IMG/VR virus record: IMGVR_UViG_3300046163_000007
Coordinates: 1-29,005 of that record
Origin: a virus
Length of the DNA stretch: 29,005 bases
Direction: 5' to 3' (one strand)
Of the stretch, positions 21,218-27,818 are shown one piece after another. The notes below the pieces were generated by a model. The model was given only the letters and a program-made list of their open reading frames with translations. It did not search any database and had not been told where the DNA came from. Within the stretch, counting starts at the first letter, position 1. Each line of letters starts with the position of its first letter. The position numbers and the translations under genes are program-made.

Positions 21218-22080
21218 TCTAATATATTATTTTTTGGTACTACAAAATATTCTAAAGGGTCGTATATCTCGCCAACTACAAAAGGCAGTCCGTATTGATT
21301 TATACTAAAGCTAAACGTTTCAAAAGCATAACCCCTAGACCTTTTACAACTAACTGTAATCCATTCTTTGTTTACTGTATTTGCTTCTAATTGTATTTGT
21401 GTTTCTGTTTTCTTTTCTAAAAAACTTCCTAAGTGTCCTGTAGGTTTATCACTTCCGTAATTGCTATGTATTACTGTAATGATATGGCAATTAAATTTAG
21501 CACTCCATTCCATTATTTTCTGTACACATAAATTACTTTCTTCTAAGTTGTTTACATCACTTACTAAGTCTGCTATACCATCAATTATTACTAGTCCGTT
21601 TTTGTCTTTATTTTCTTTTAGTATAAATTCTATAAATTCAAGTCTTTGTTTGTAGCTAATCGTTCTTAAAGCATAGGTTTGATAACAACCTACGTCTTTA
21701 ACGTTTGCCATATCTACAACTCTTTTAAATACTCGTTGAGAGTGCCAATGTCCTTGTTCTGTATCAAAGTGTATTAAGCACTTACCCTCTCTATGTCCTT
21801 TTATCTTACCACCAAAATTATTACCACCACTTAAATATACTGATGCTAATAGTGATACAAAAAATGTTTTCTTTGTTTTAGGTGGTGCTTGTACAAAGCT
21901 AAAGTTCCCATAAGTTCCTATTGGTATAGGGAACGTTAATTCTCCACTTTTTGTATCTATTGTTTTTTGTCCTAAACTCAATGCTGTAGGTGGATACTCC
22001 ATAACTTCAGTAGTGTTTATTGTACACTCCTCTTTTATGAGTTCCATTAACATATTTTGTGTAGTTTGTTCCTCTGTCAT
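21214..22080 (-). CDS. RecA-like (RepA / AAA_25 type) ATPase with altered P-loop
   Basis: The 288-residue protein has a RecA-fold layout: the nucleotide site APPKTKKT (65-72), the strand LIHFDTEQGH (102-111), Walker B LVIIDGIADL (163-172) with Asp167, and the sensor region VIHSNYGSDKPTGHLGS (203-219). This is the pattern of phage and plasmid RepA-type hexameric helicase ATPases and recombination mediators. The P-loop lacks the usual Gly-Lys before Thr, having Lys-Lys-Thr, a variant I have seen in Bacteroidota homologues. It is probably the replicative helicase or helicase loader. It starts shortly after a terminator. Confidence 0.8.
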   Translation of the reverse strand: MTEEQTTQNMLMELIKEECTINTTEVMEYPPTALSLGQKTIDTKSGELTFPIPIGTYGNFSFVQAPPKTKKTFFVSLLASVYLSGGNNFGGKIKGHREGKCLIHFDTEQGHWHSQRVFKRVVDMANVKDVGCYQTYALRTISYKQRLEFIEFILKENKDKNGLVIIDGIADLVSDVNNLEESNLCVQKIMEWSAKFNCHIITVIHSNYGSDKPTGHLGSFLEKKTETQIQLEANTVNKEWITVSCKRSRGYAFETFSFSINQYGLPFVVGEIYDPLEYFVVPKNNILE

Positions 22081-22114
22081 TTCTTTATTGTTGTTTTGTT
22101 TTCTTTAAAGGTAT

Positions 22115-22138
22115 AAAAAAAGGGGTTAAAAAACCCCC
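22115..22138 (-). terminator. Intrinsic terminator between SSB-like and ATPase genes
   Basis: On the minus strand GGGGTT pairs with AACCCC around a T4 loop and is followed by seven T. It lies 35-58 bases before the ATG of the ATPase gene. Only a weak match to the host -7 pattern (TACCTTTA) follows it, so partial read-through may supply the downstream genes. Confidence 0.75.
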
Positions 22139-22154
22139 TCTTTTACAAAAAAAA

Positions 22155-22460
22155 TTAAAATGGTAAATCTGCAGCTTCTTCTTTTGGGTGTTCTTGTACT
22201 GCTTCCTGAACTTCTTTTTCAGCGTTTACAATAGTTCCGTTATTCCAAACTACTTTTCCATTACCTAAATAAGAACGTTGTTTTTTCGCTTCGCGTTCTT
22301 CTTGTGTTTGACTAACATAGATACTTGTGTTGTTTCCATATCGTGTTTCATCATTCACACTCATTGTTAGGTTTATGTAAACCTTACCATTAGGGTGTAC
22401 TTGAAATTTTTCTTTTGGTAACGATTTAACGTCTAAACTAAAATTAATTAATGCACTCAT
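22155..22460 (-). CDS. Single-stranded DNA-binding protein-like
   Basis: The 101-residue protein begins with strands INFSLDVKSLPKEKFQVHPN and GKVYINLTMSVND. It ends in an acidic tail with the terminal motif ADLPF. An SSB of the OB-fold type usually ends in a D-x-P-F tail that binds partner proteins. This protein is shorter than a normal SSB but has the tail. It follows the putative annealing protein and precedes the RecA-like ATPase, a context typical of phage recombination and replication genes. The OB fold is inferred. Confidence 0.65.
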   Translation of the reverse strand: MSALINFSLDVKSLPKEKFQVHPNGKVYINLTMSVNDETRYGNNTSIYVSQTQEEREAKKQRSYLGNGKVVWNNGTIVNAEKEVQEAVQEHPKEEAADLPF

Positions 22461-22466
22461 ATTTAT

Positions 22467-22877
22467 TTATTTAAGGGTTTTATATTCTGTTTTTTGTTTT
22501 TTAAAACTTTCACTTTCATCTTCTCCAAATACTCCTAATTCATAGAAGCCTGTTAGCTTTAAGACTGCTCTACTCATTGCACGTTTTTCTGCCATTTCAG
22601 CTACGTACCACGTATTACAGTTGGAACTTTTGTAGTCATTGCCTTTTAAGGCACTACCAAAGGTTTCTATGCGCTTACCATCTTTTTCTGCAAGTGCTTT
22701 AAATACTGCATAGTTAGGCTCACATCTTATTACCTCATAATTAACACTTATTTGCTCTAGTGCCTGTATCTTATCAATACCCTGTCTAGTAATGATAGTG
22801 TAGTGTTGATGCTTAAAAAAGTCATCTTTTGTTAGGTTATACTTTTTGTATAACTCTGTTAGTTTTTCTTTGTTCAT
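22467..22877 (-). CDS. Putative single-strand annealing / recombination protein
   Basis: The 136-residue protein starts MNKEKLTELYKKYNLTKDDF. It has HQHYTIITRQGIDKIQALEQ near residues 24-43, the beta segment NYAVFKALAEKDGKRIETFG, and then NTWYVAEMAEKRAMSRAVLK, continuing LTGFYELGVFGEDES. The A-E-K-R-A-x-x-R-A-x-L-x-L-x-G pattern followed by an acidic end is familiar from Rad52/ERF-like annealing proteins in phages, where a helix near the end of the core binds single strands. It lies directly upstream of an SSB-like gene. The family call is tentative. Confidence 0.5.
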   Translation of the reverse strand: MNKEKLTELYKKYNLTKDDFFKHQHYTIITRQGIDKIQALEQISVNYEVIRCEPNYAVFKALAEKDGKRIETFGSALKGNDYKSSNCNTWYVAEMAEKRAMSRAVLKLTGFYELGVFGEDESESFKKQKTEYKTLK

Positions 22878-22883
22878 TGTTCT

Positions 22884-23069
22884 TTATTTATTTTTTTTTA
22901 ACCAATTAGAATACATTTCTATCTTGTCATTATGATACCAATGTAACTCTTTATCATTATAATTATCTTCATTATATTTAAATTCTTTTTTATGATAATC
23001 AAGTAATTGTTTTATTTCACTAATTTTTAAATTTGTTTTTACCTGTAATTTTTCTATTTCGCTTAACAT
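22884..23069 (-). CDS. Short helical early protein
   Basis: The 61-residue protein is helical throughout (MLSEIEKLQVKTNLKISEIK, then KQLLDYHKKEFKYN and a Trp/Tyr-rich end). No family is recognised. It begins with a one-base overlap with the 46-residue gene upstream. Confidence 0.55.
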   Translation of the reverse strand: MLSEIEKLQVKTNLKISEIKQLLDYHKKEFKYNEDNYNDKELHWYHNDKIEMYSNWLKKNK

Positions 23070-23209
23070 TATTGTTCTTTATTTAAATATTCTACTTCTA
23101 GTATTGCTTCTAAGTATTCTACTCTACTTTCTAATGCTTTTATTCTAGCATTTAAAAAGTCTACTGTCGTTGGGGTTGCTGCTCGTTTTACATCTTCAAA
23201 GTGTGTCAT
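23069..23209 (-). CDS. Short coiled-coil early protein (46 residues)
   Basis: The ATG at 23209-23207 opens a frame encoding MTHFEDVKRAATPTTVDFLN followed by ARIKALESRVEYLEAILEVE. The second half is a clear heptad-type helix with Leu and Val spacing, so it may dimerise. It has a one-base overlap with the next gene. No family is recognised. Confidence 0.55.
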   Translation of the reverse strand: MTHFEDVKRAATPTTVDFLNARIKALESRVEYLEAILEVEYLNKEQ

Positions 23210-23211
23210 AG

Positions 23212-23412
23212 CTATTCTGTAAAGTAATCAAAAGGACTAGATAATATACCACAAAAAGTATTTAAGTCTAATATACTACCATACCTTAGTTCAGTAACAA
23301 ATTGTGTTGTTTCTAGTTCATCAGTTAGTTTTGCTATTAAGTGTGGGTACTCTAAATTCGCTACACTTAATTTGTCTTTGTACACAGGGTGTAATCGTTC
23401 TAATAAATTCAT
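23212..23412 (-). CDS. First gene of the early operon, unknown function
   Basis: The 66-residue protein starts MNLLERLHPVYKDKLSVANL and has an acidic middle and a hydrophobic end (LDLNTFCGILSSPFDYF). It is the first gene after the strong host-type promoter (23440-23472), which suggests expression immediately on infection. No family is recognised. Confidence 0.6.
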   Translation of the reverse strand: MNLLERLHPVYKDKLSVANLEYPHLIAKLTDELETTQFVTELRYGSILDLNTFCGILSSPFDYFTE

Positions 23413-23439
23413 ATTGTTTTTGTTTTAATTAATGATAAG

Positions 23440-23472
23440 CAAATATAACAAAATATATTTTTAATAAACAAA
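23440..23472 (-). promoter_or_regulatory. Main early promoter, host (Bacteroidota sigma-A) type
   Basis: The minus strand has TTTG (23472-23469), 21 bases, then TATATTTG (23447-23440), the consensus -33/-7 pair. The ATG lies about 28 bases downstream. The plus-strand block AAACAAATTTTAAACAAA around the -33 box is identical to that at 12929-12946. Confidence 0.8.
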
Positions 23473-23498
23473 TTTTAAACAAACTTTTTTCTGAACAC

Positions 23499-23526
23499 AA
23501 AAAAACCACCCTTTTATAGGTGGCTT
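23499..23526 (-). terminator. Intrinsic terminator before the early operon
   Basis: On the minus strand CCACC pairs with GGTGG, extended by A-T and G-T pairs, around a loop of eight bases and is followed by seven T. It separates the NinG-side transcript from the early promoter. Confidence 0.75.
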
Positions 23527-23591
23527 AATCGTCTGTTAAAAACAGCATTAAAGAAAACAATAACAAAAAATCAGTTGGTTAAACAAATATA
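23499..23591 (-). ncRNA. Candidate small non-coding RNA
   Basis: No gene fits between 23499 and 23637. On the minus strand a consensus TATATTTG -7 box (23591-23584) is followed by a short hairpin, CTGTT-TTT-AACAG (23545-23533), and the terminator at 23526-23499. This would give an RNA of about 80 bases. The -33 position lacks a TTTG, so the promoter may be weak. Confidence 0.35.
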
Positions 23592-23637
23592 ATATTTATT
23601 AGCGTATTAAGTAGGTAATGTTTTTAGGACTTATTAA

Positions 23638-24039
23638 CTAAAAATTTTGTATGTCTTTTAGTTCTTGTAGTTTAGTCTTATAAGTTTCAAATATTTCTAG
23701 CCATTCAGGGTCTGTTAGTTTTAGTACACCTCTAGATTTTTGTAATAGTTCCTCTGCTAGTTCTAAACCAATATTTAAAGAATATTCTAGCTGCCTACCA
23801 TATTCAAAGCGGTTACATTTTCTACATTGAGCGTGTACGTTCCTTTCATCGTATCTAGTTATTAAGTGTTGTCTACCTATTAGGTGTCCTGCATCACTTT
23901 CTGTAAAATGTATAGACTTGCCACAAGATATACAATTACAATAACCTGTATTATTATCCGCATCTCTACGTCTTATATACTCGTGAAATGGTTTATCTAT
24001 TTTATTCTTCCAATATTTTAAAGTTTTCTTTTTTGCCAT
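23638..24039 (-). CDS. ninG: NinG-like recombination protein
   Basis: This 133-residue protein is a NinG (Rap)-type nuclease-like factor. It has a basic N-terminus and a Cys cluster NTGYCNCISCGKS (30-42), with Cys34, Cys36 and Cys39. DAGHLIGRQHLITRYDERNV follows (49-68, with the His-x-x-x-x-x-His element). QCRKCNRFEYG (71-81) supplies two more Cys, forming zinc sites. NinG proteins modulate recombination on branched DNA in lambdoid phages. The gene lies between the holin-like gene and the terminator before the early operon. The family call is well supported. Confidence 0.85.
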   Translation of the reverse strand: MAKKKTLKYWKNKIDKPFHEYIRRRDADNNTGYCNCISCGKSIHFTESDAGHLIGRQHLITRYDERNVHAQCRKCNRFEYGRQLEYSLNIGLELAEELLQKSRGVLKLTDPEWLEIFETYKTKLQELKDIQNF

Positions 24040-24082
24040 TTGAATACACTACAGATATCTTATATTTATTTATAACTTTATT

Positions 24083-24182
24083 TTTATTTATCTATTTATT
24101 TAGAAATATATTTATATCTATATATTTAGAAAACACTTTTTTATAATAAATGGTACAAAGTTATATATTTATTTTTAGAAAA
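24083..24182. repeat. AT-rich repeat region, possible replication origin
   Basis: The gap 24040-24194 holds no gene and is almost pure A/T. On the minus strand, TTTCTAAA-type units occur three times with related A/T tails: near 24182-24161 (TTTCTAAAAATAAATATATA region), near 24133-24107 (TTTCTAAATATATAGATATA) and near 24105-24083 (TTTCTAAATAAATAGATAAA). The second and third are close direct repeats. Confidence 0.4.
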
Positions 24183-24194
24183 AAAAGAAAAAAA

Positions 24195-24677
24195 TTACTT
24201 TTTCCAATGTTTAGTAATCTTTTCAGCAGAACGCATACCGAAATAACCACCATAAACCAATAATAAAAGTGAAGATAAAAGGTCTATCCAATTACTATCT
24301 ATTTTAAAGCCCTCTAAAGAACTATCTAATATAATATATATAAATAGTGTAGCGGTTAAAAAAGCAAGCGTTAAAGGTCTTATATTGCGTGTTAAATAGC
24401 TTTCTGTTTGGTTATCACTTACCCAACGCTTTGTAGTTTCTTGCATTTCTAACATATCGTGTCTAAGTTCTTCTAATAGAATTTCTTTATCCGCTTCTGT
24501 TAGTTGTGTGCTACCCTCTATTTGTTTGCTTAATTCCTTTAGGCTTTCAATACCTGTTATGCTACCTGCAGCATCTAAAATACTAGGTGCAATGTTTTTA
24601 CCTTGTTTTACAAGCCATCTAAGTGCATCGCCTACCCTTGTTGTACCATTTCGTTCTTTGTAGCTTTTTTTTGGCAT
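24195..24677 (-). CDS. Holin-like membrane protein (3TM holin type)
   Basis: The 160-residue protein has a soluble N-terminal part with helices (ALRWLVKQGKNIAPSILDAA, then ITGIESLKELSKQI). WVSDNQTESYLTRNIRPLTL follows near residues 85-104, running into two hydrophobic segments: FLTATLFIYIIL and LLSSLLLLVYGGYFG. The end is GMRSAEKI. The W-x-S-D-x-x-x-x-S-x-L-T-R-x-I-R-P sequence is the signature of the GTA/phage 3TM holin family, which forms holes for the endolysin. It follows the M15 endolysin gene by three bases. Confidence 0.75.
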   Translation of the reverse strand: MPKKSYKERNGTTRVGDALRWLVKQGKNIAPSILDAAGSITGIESLKELSKQIEGSTQLTEADKEILLEELRHDMLEMQETTKRWVSDNQTESYLTRNIRPLTLAFLTATLFIYIILDSSLEGFKIDSNWIDLLSSLLLLVYGGYFGMRSAEKITKHWKK

Positions 24678-24680
24678 AAT

Positions 24681-25061
24681 TTATTTATTTGAATAGTCCC
24701 ACCTAGCTCTAGTCTTGCGTATATCGTAATGTACAAACGTATCATAAAGACCTAAACCGCCTTGAAGCATTACACCAAAATCAATTAAATCTTCTATAAT
24801 AGCATAAACCTCAATAGGTTTTAAACTCTGTATTGTAATATCTGATGCTTTGCCTAATAAGTGTTGTGAAGTTTTTGAGCCCCCTACCTTTGCATTGTGT
24901 TCAGGGCATCTATAAGCACTATTTATTTTTATAGGTCTACCTGTATAATCTCTAAGTGTTTGTAATTGCCCTGCTAATTTTATAACATTTTCATAAACCT
25001 CTAAAGGCATTTCACAACCACATTTACAATCAAATTCACGTATTTTAAAATTTTTTGTCAT
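24681..25061 (-). CDS. Peptidase M15 family endolysin
   Basis: This 126-residue protein cleaves peptide cross-links in the cell wall. It carries the LAS-type metallopeptidase residues His67 (SQHLLGKASDI), Asp74, and His111 with Asp113 in FVHYDIRKT. The N-terminus FDCKCGCEMP (10-19) resembles a small cysteine site found in many phage M15_3 proteins. There is no signal peptide, so it depends on a holin. The gene lies between two membrane-protein genes, a typical lysis cassette. Confidence 0.9.
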   Translation of the reverse strand: MTKNFKIREFDCKCGCEMPLEVYENVIKLAGQLQTLRDYTGRPIKINSAYRCPEHNAKVGGSKTSQHLLGKASDITIQSLKPIEVYAIIEDLIDFGVMLQGGLGLYDTFVHYDIRKTRARWDYSNK

Positions 25062-25218
25062 TAGACTTTTTTTTCTTATACGTTTCGTAAATCTTTTGAA
25101 ACGTGTATATTATAGAAGCTAATAGAAGAATAATCTTTAAACTATTTTCTACTGCAGTAAAACTAACCCCTAAACTTATGGCATTAAAAAAAGCTATCTT
25201 CAAATCTTGTACACTCAT
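25045..25218 (-). CDS. Small membrane protein, holin-like (57 residues)
   Basis: The frame from the ATG at 25218-25216 encodes MSVQDLKIAFFNAISLGVSF, then TAVENSLKIILLLASIIYTF and a basic end (QKIYETYKKKKSNDKKF). The central hydrophobic stretch is long enough for one membrane segment and is followed by a positively charged tail. Similar short proteins lie near lysis genes of Bacteroidota phages. It overlaps the endolysin start by 17 bases, so both are likely translated together. Confidence 0.65.
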   Translation of the reverse strand: MSVQDLKIAFFNAISLGVSFTAVENSLKIILLLASIIYTFQKIYETYKKKKSNDKKF

Positions 25219-25550
25219 TACATTTTATTTTCTAAATAATCTACACCATAAAAGTTGTGCAAAGGCTCGCCACTTGGCGTTACTGCATAGCTTTTCCAAC
25301 CGTATGGGTGTTCTTCTATACCATTCCATACTACATCAATTAAGTATTTTTCACTTAGTACAGTTTCTTTAATTACATTACCCTCTGCATCAGTTTCACC
25401 CTCTTCTATTACTTCGTGTCCTAGTTTTACTATTGCGTGGCTGTGTGTTGGGTATTCATTTCCGTTTTCGTCTTTGTCTACCCCTAAACCTTTTATTTTA
25501 GTTTCTGCTTGTTCCTCGCTATCAAATATATATTTGCCTACCTTTATCAT
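25218..25550 (-). CDS. Unknown protein between fibre and lysis genes
   Basis: The 110-residue protein starts MIKVGKYIFDSEEQAETKIK and is acidic with a middle DVVWNGIEEHPYGWKSYAVT near residues 72-91. I recognise the pattern as one found downstream of tail-fibre genes in Bacteroidota phages, but not its function. A fibre chaperone or minor virion protein is possible. It overlaps the end of the fibre gene by four bases and shares its last base with the membrane gene downstream. Confidence 0.6.
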   Translation of the reverse strand: MIKVGKYIFDSEEQAETKIKGLGVDKDENGNEYPTHSHAIVKLGHEVIEEGETDAEGNVIKETVLSEKYLIDVVWNGIEEHPYGWKSYAVTPSGEPLHNFYGVDYLENKM

Positions 25551-27175
25551 AGTGTTGTTAATTCTGTTAATTCTGCATCTGTTAGCGTATAGTCATATAC
25601 TCTAAATTCCTCAATACTGTTTCTTTGCCCTGTATCTGCTGAAATTCTAAATTGTCCTAAAATAATATCGTTATGGTCAAAAGGTATAGAACTTCCACTT
25701 GTTACATTTCCAATCTCTGTACCATTTATATAAAACTTATAAGAAGTATCATTTATAAAAGCTATTGCAATCCTAATAGTATCTCCAACAGAATAATTAA
25801 AGCTATAAAAATCACTATCATTATTTATAGCATCACGCCTTAAAACATAAATTTGATTTACACCTTGTAGCCATACTGATAAATATTTATTACTTGCACC
25901 TCCATAAATACTAAAAATAGTATTTCCTACTGCTTCAACTTTTGCCTTTGCATAAACTGTAAAAGGGTAATCTGTAAATAACGTTTGATTTAATAAGTGG
26001 CAGTCATCTTTTAATCTTGTTACTGCACTTGCTTCTGTTTTTATTAGACTTGTTGCGTAACTACCTGCTTCAACTTGAGCACCCCATATAGCAACCTTAT
26101 TTGTACTACCTGTAAAACTTGGTTGTAAATCAACAAATGTTTTTGTTCCTGTTGTTGTTATTGTTCTTGTTAATCTTACCCAATCACTACCTACATCACT
26201 AAAGGCAGGAGTAGGCGCACCACTACCCTCATCACCTATATCTACACTACCACCTGATAAATTACCATCTATATCTTTTATATAAAAAGAAACGGTATAA
26301 GTTCCTGCTGAAATACTTAAACCTGATAATCTAATTAATGAGCCTCCACTTTCTTTTAATTCAATTATTCTAACATTACGACCATCAGGCGCGGTTGTTG
26401 TATCAGTTAATAAATTCCACCTACTTAAAGGGTCTGTCCAATTTGCTCCTGACGGGTCATTAGATTGTAGTATACTATTTGTTCTTTGCGGTTCTAAAAG
26501 TAAACTAGGACAGTTGCTATTTAACCAATCTAATCTTGGTACATCTGTAAAGGTTTCTACTGTTTTAGTTTCTGAACTTCCCTCTGTTTTTATGTAATCA
26601 GATAAAGCACCCTCACTTAGCATAGCACCCCAAATCGCAACATCTCCATTAGTATTGCCAAAAAAAACTTGTCCGTTAGCAGGGTCTGTTGTTAGTGTTA
26701 CTCTTTGCCAATCACTATTTGGTGTTATGCTTTGACTAAACACTTGTCCGTTTCCTCCATTACGAATATAAATAGTAAAGTTTGTACTACCTAAACTTTT
26801 AACATAAATACTTAAAGTTGAAATACCGCTTATAACAACATTACGCCTTAATACTGTACCGCTTACACTTGTGCCTGTTGCACCACTTAATGTATCAGCA
26901 GTAAAAGTTCCGTTAGGTGCTAAAGTTGTATTACTTGTAACTGTACACCCACCTTGTTTACTCCAATAAGAATTGTTAAACTCCTCACTCCTTTGAAGTA
27001 TATTAGTAATACTGCCTTCTGTTTTAGCTTCCTCTATTAAACCATCTTTGCGTACTCTTGTACCTATTGACTGTCTTGTAAAGTCAAAATCTCCACTTGC
27101 ATCATTAGGCAATATAGAATATACTTTCCCACTTTTATATCCGCTTGGTATTAGTGCTAATTTAGGTTTACTCAT
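25547..27175 (-). CDS. Tail fibre / receptor-binding protein with lectin-like domains
   Basis: The 542-residue protein has an N-terminal cap-like region (residues 1-55, LALIPSGYKSGKVYSILPND and DFDFTRQSIGTRV). This is followed by two carbohydrate-binding-module-like beta domains at about 60-200 and 235-385. The first has SEEFNNSYWSKQGGCTVTSN and TADTL; the second has NWTDPLSRWNLLTDTTTAPD. The two contain repeated WGA elements (IWGAMLSEG, IWGAQVEAG). A C-terminal LamG/concanavalin-type sandwich covers about 395-540 (SVWLQGVNQIYVLRR, YKFYINGTEIGNV, EEFRVYDYTLTDAEL). The domain mix fits binding of cell-surface polysaccharide. It starts at the stop of the 155-residue gene. Confidence 0.8.
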   Translation of the reverse strand: MSKPKLALIPSGYKSGKVYSILPNDASGDFDFTRQSIGTRVRKDGLIEEAKTEGSITNILQRSEEFNNSYWSKQGGCTVTSNTTLAPNGTFTADTLSGATGTSVSGTVLRRNVVISGISTLSIYVKSLGSTNFTIYIRNGGNGQVFSQSITPNSDWQRVTLTTDPANGQVFFGNTNGDVAIWGAMLSEGALSDYIKTEGSSETKTVETFTDVPRLDWLNSNCPSLLLEPQRTNSILQSNDPSGANWTDPLSRWNLLTDTTTAPDGRNVRIIELKESGGSLIRLSGLSISAGTYTVSFYIKDIDGNLSGGSVDIGDEGSGAPTPAFSDVGSDWVRLTRTITTTGTKTFVDLQPSFTGSTNKVAIWGAQVEAGSYATSLIKTEASAVTRLKDDCHLLNQTLFTDYPFTVYAKAKVEAVGNTIFSIYGGASNKYLSVWLQGVNQIYVLRRDAINNDSDFYSFNYSVGDTIRIAIAFINDTSYKFYINGTEIGNVTSGSSIPFDHNDIILGQFRISADTGQRNSIEEFRVYDYTLTDAELTELTTL

Positions 27176-27642
27176 TATCTTTCTGTTAAAATTACTGTGC
27201 TATCTACATATCGCCATATACCATTAGACTGCCATCGTACCCATATTTTATCATCTGCATTTACAGAAATAGTTTCTGCAAAGTCAAAAGTTAAGCGCAT
27301 ATTTTCACTTGGTGTATAAGTTAAAGTACTAGTACCTATTTGTGTTAAGTGGTCGTTCTTGTAAATTCTTATTGTTGCACTCGTTCCTGTTGGTGTACCA
27401 TAACTGCTATATTTATTTGCAGTCATTGTAACACTTGTTACATAAGCATTAAAAGAAATAGGGATACTGCCATAAGCATAAGGAAAAGCTGTACTCGCAC
27501 CGCCTTGATACAAAGTATAATTACCTGTACCACTTAAATAATGTCTACGATTAAAAGCAACCTTATCTTTATGTACAGGGTTTGCAGACTTCTGTTTATC
27601 TAGCTTATTACTATGTTTAGCTTTTATTATCTTACTTAGCAT
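27175..27642 (-). CDS. Beta-rich fibre-associated protein
   Basis: This 155-residue protein has a basic N-terminus (MLSKIIKAKHSNKLDKQKSA) followed by a beta-rich body (YHLSGTGNYTLYQGGASTAF-like repeats of Tyr, Gly and Thr). It contains ATIRIYKNDHLTQIGTSTLT near residues 88-107 and NADDKIWVRWQSNGIWRYVD near 127-146. It looks like a small virion surface or fibre adaptor protein. No family is certain. It shares one base with the fibre gene, so the two are coupled. Confidence 0.6.
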   Translation of the reverse strand: MLSKIIKAKHSNKLDKQKSANPVHKDKVAFNRRHYLSGTGNYTLYQGGASTAFPYAYGSIPISFNAYVTSVTMTANKYSSYGTPTGTSATIRIYKNDHLTQIGTSTLTYTPSENMRLTFDFAETISVNADDKIWVRWQSNGIWRYVDSTVILTER

Positions 27643-27766
27643 CTCTATATTGTTTGTAACAAATCGCTACTGCTTGTTCTTTGTTATACTCCTTGCTTAT
27701 TTCTGCTACACACCTCACTATAAAATCTCTTTGCTTCTCGTTCGCTTTTGGTTTTGGTATCGGCAT
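27632..27766 (-). CDS. Short conserved MPIPKP protein (44 residues)
   Basis: The ATG at 27766-27764 opens a frame that encodes MPIPKPKANEKQRDFIVRCV, then AEISKEYNKEQAVAICYKQY and RDAK. The pattern MP-x-P-x-P, then D-F-I-x-R-C, then Q-A-x-A-I-C-Y-x-Q-Y is one I recognise as a recurrent short unit in phage head regions. The two Cys are conserved positions in that unit. It overlaps the next start by 11 bases. It may be a minor structural protein. Confidence 0.65.
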   Translation of the reverse strand: MPIPKPKANEKQRDFIVRCVAEISKEYNKEQAVAICYKQYRDAK

Positions 27767-27818
27767 CAATATAGTTTTTTAGTTTGTTTAAGTTTGTTTG
27801 TTTTACTTTATATCTCAT
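27684..27818 (-). CDS. Possible overlapping short gene (44 residues)
   Basis: An ATG at 27818-27816, in an ATGA overlap with the connector stop, opens a 44-codon frame beginning MRYKVKQTNLNKLKNYIDAD. It overlaps most of the MPIPKP gene in another frame. Coupling by ATGA argues for translation, but the overlap with a recognised conserved frame argues that only the first codons may matter, for example as a leader for re-initiation. Confidence 0.25.
   Translation of the reverse strand: MRYKVKQTNLNKLKNYIDADTKTKSEREAKRFYSEVCSRNKQGV

Noticed and set aside
21214-21240. AATATATTA before the PP-loop gene as a sixth late motif
   Set aside because: The first box is not at the required 11-base distance and the core differs, and the gene is in the early operon.
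22081-22114. Promoter after the terminator before the RecA-like ATPase gene
   Set aside because: TACCTTTA matches seven of eight -7 positions, but the -33 position falls in the terminator hairpin and lacks TTTG, so I did not list it.
24083-24182. TCTAAA elements in the AT-rich gap as further late-motif sites
   Set aside because: The first box matches in part, but no SWTTATATAWTA core lies 11 bases downstream. The repeats are better described as a separate repeat family.
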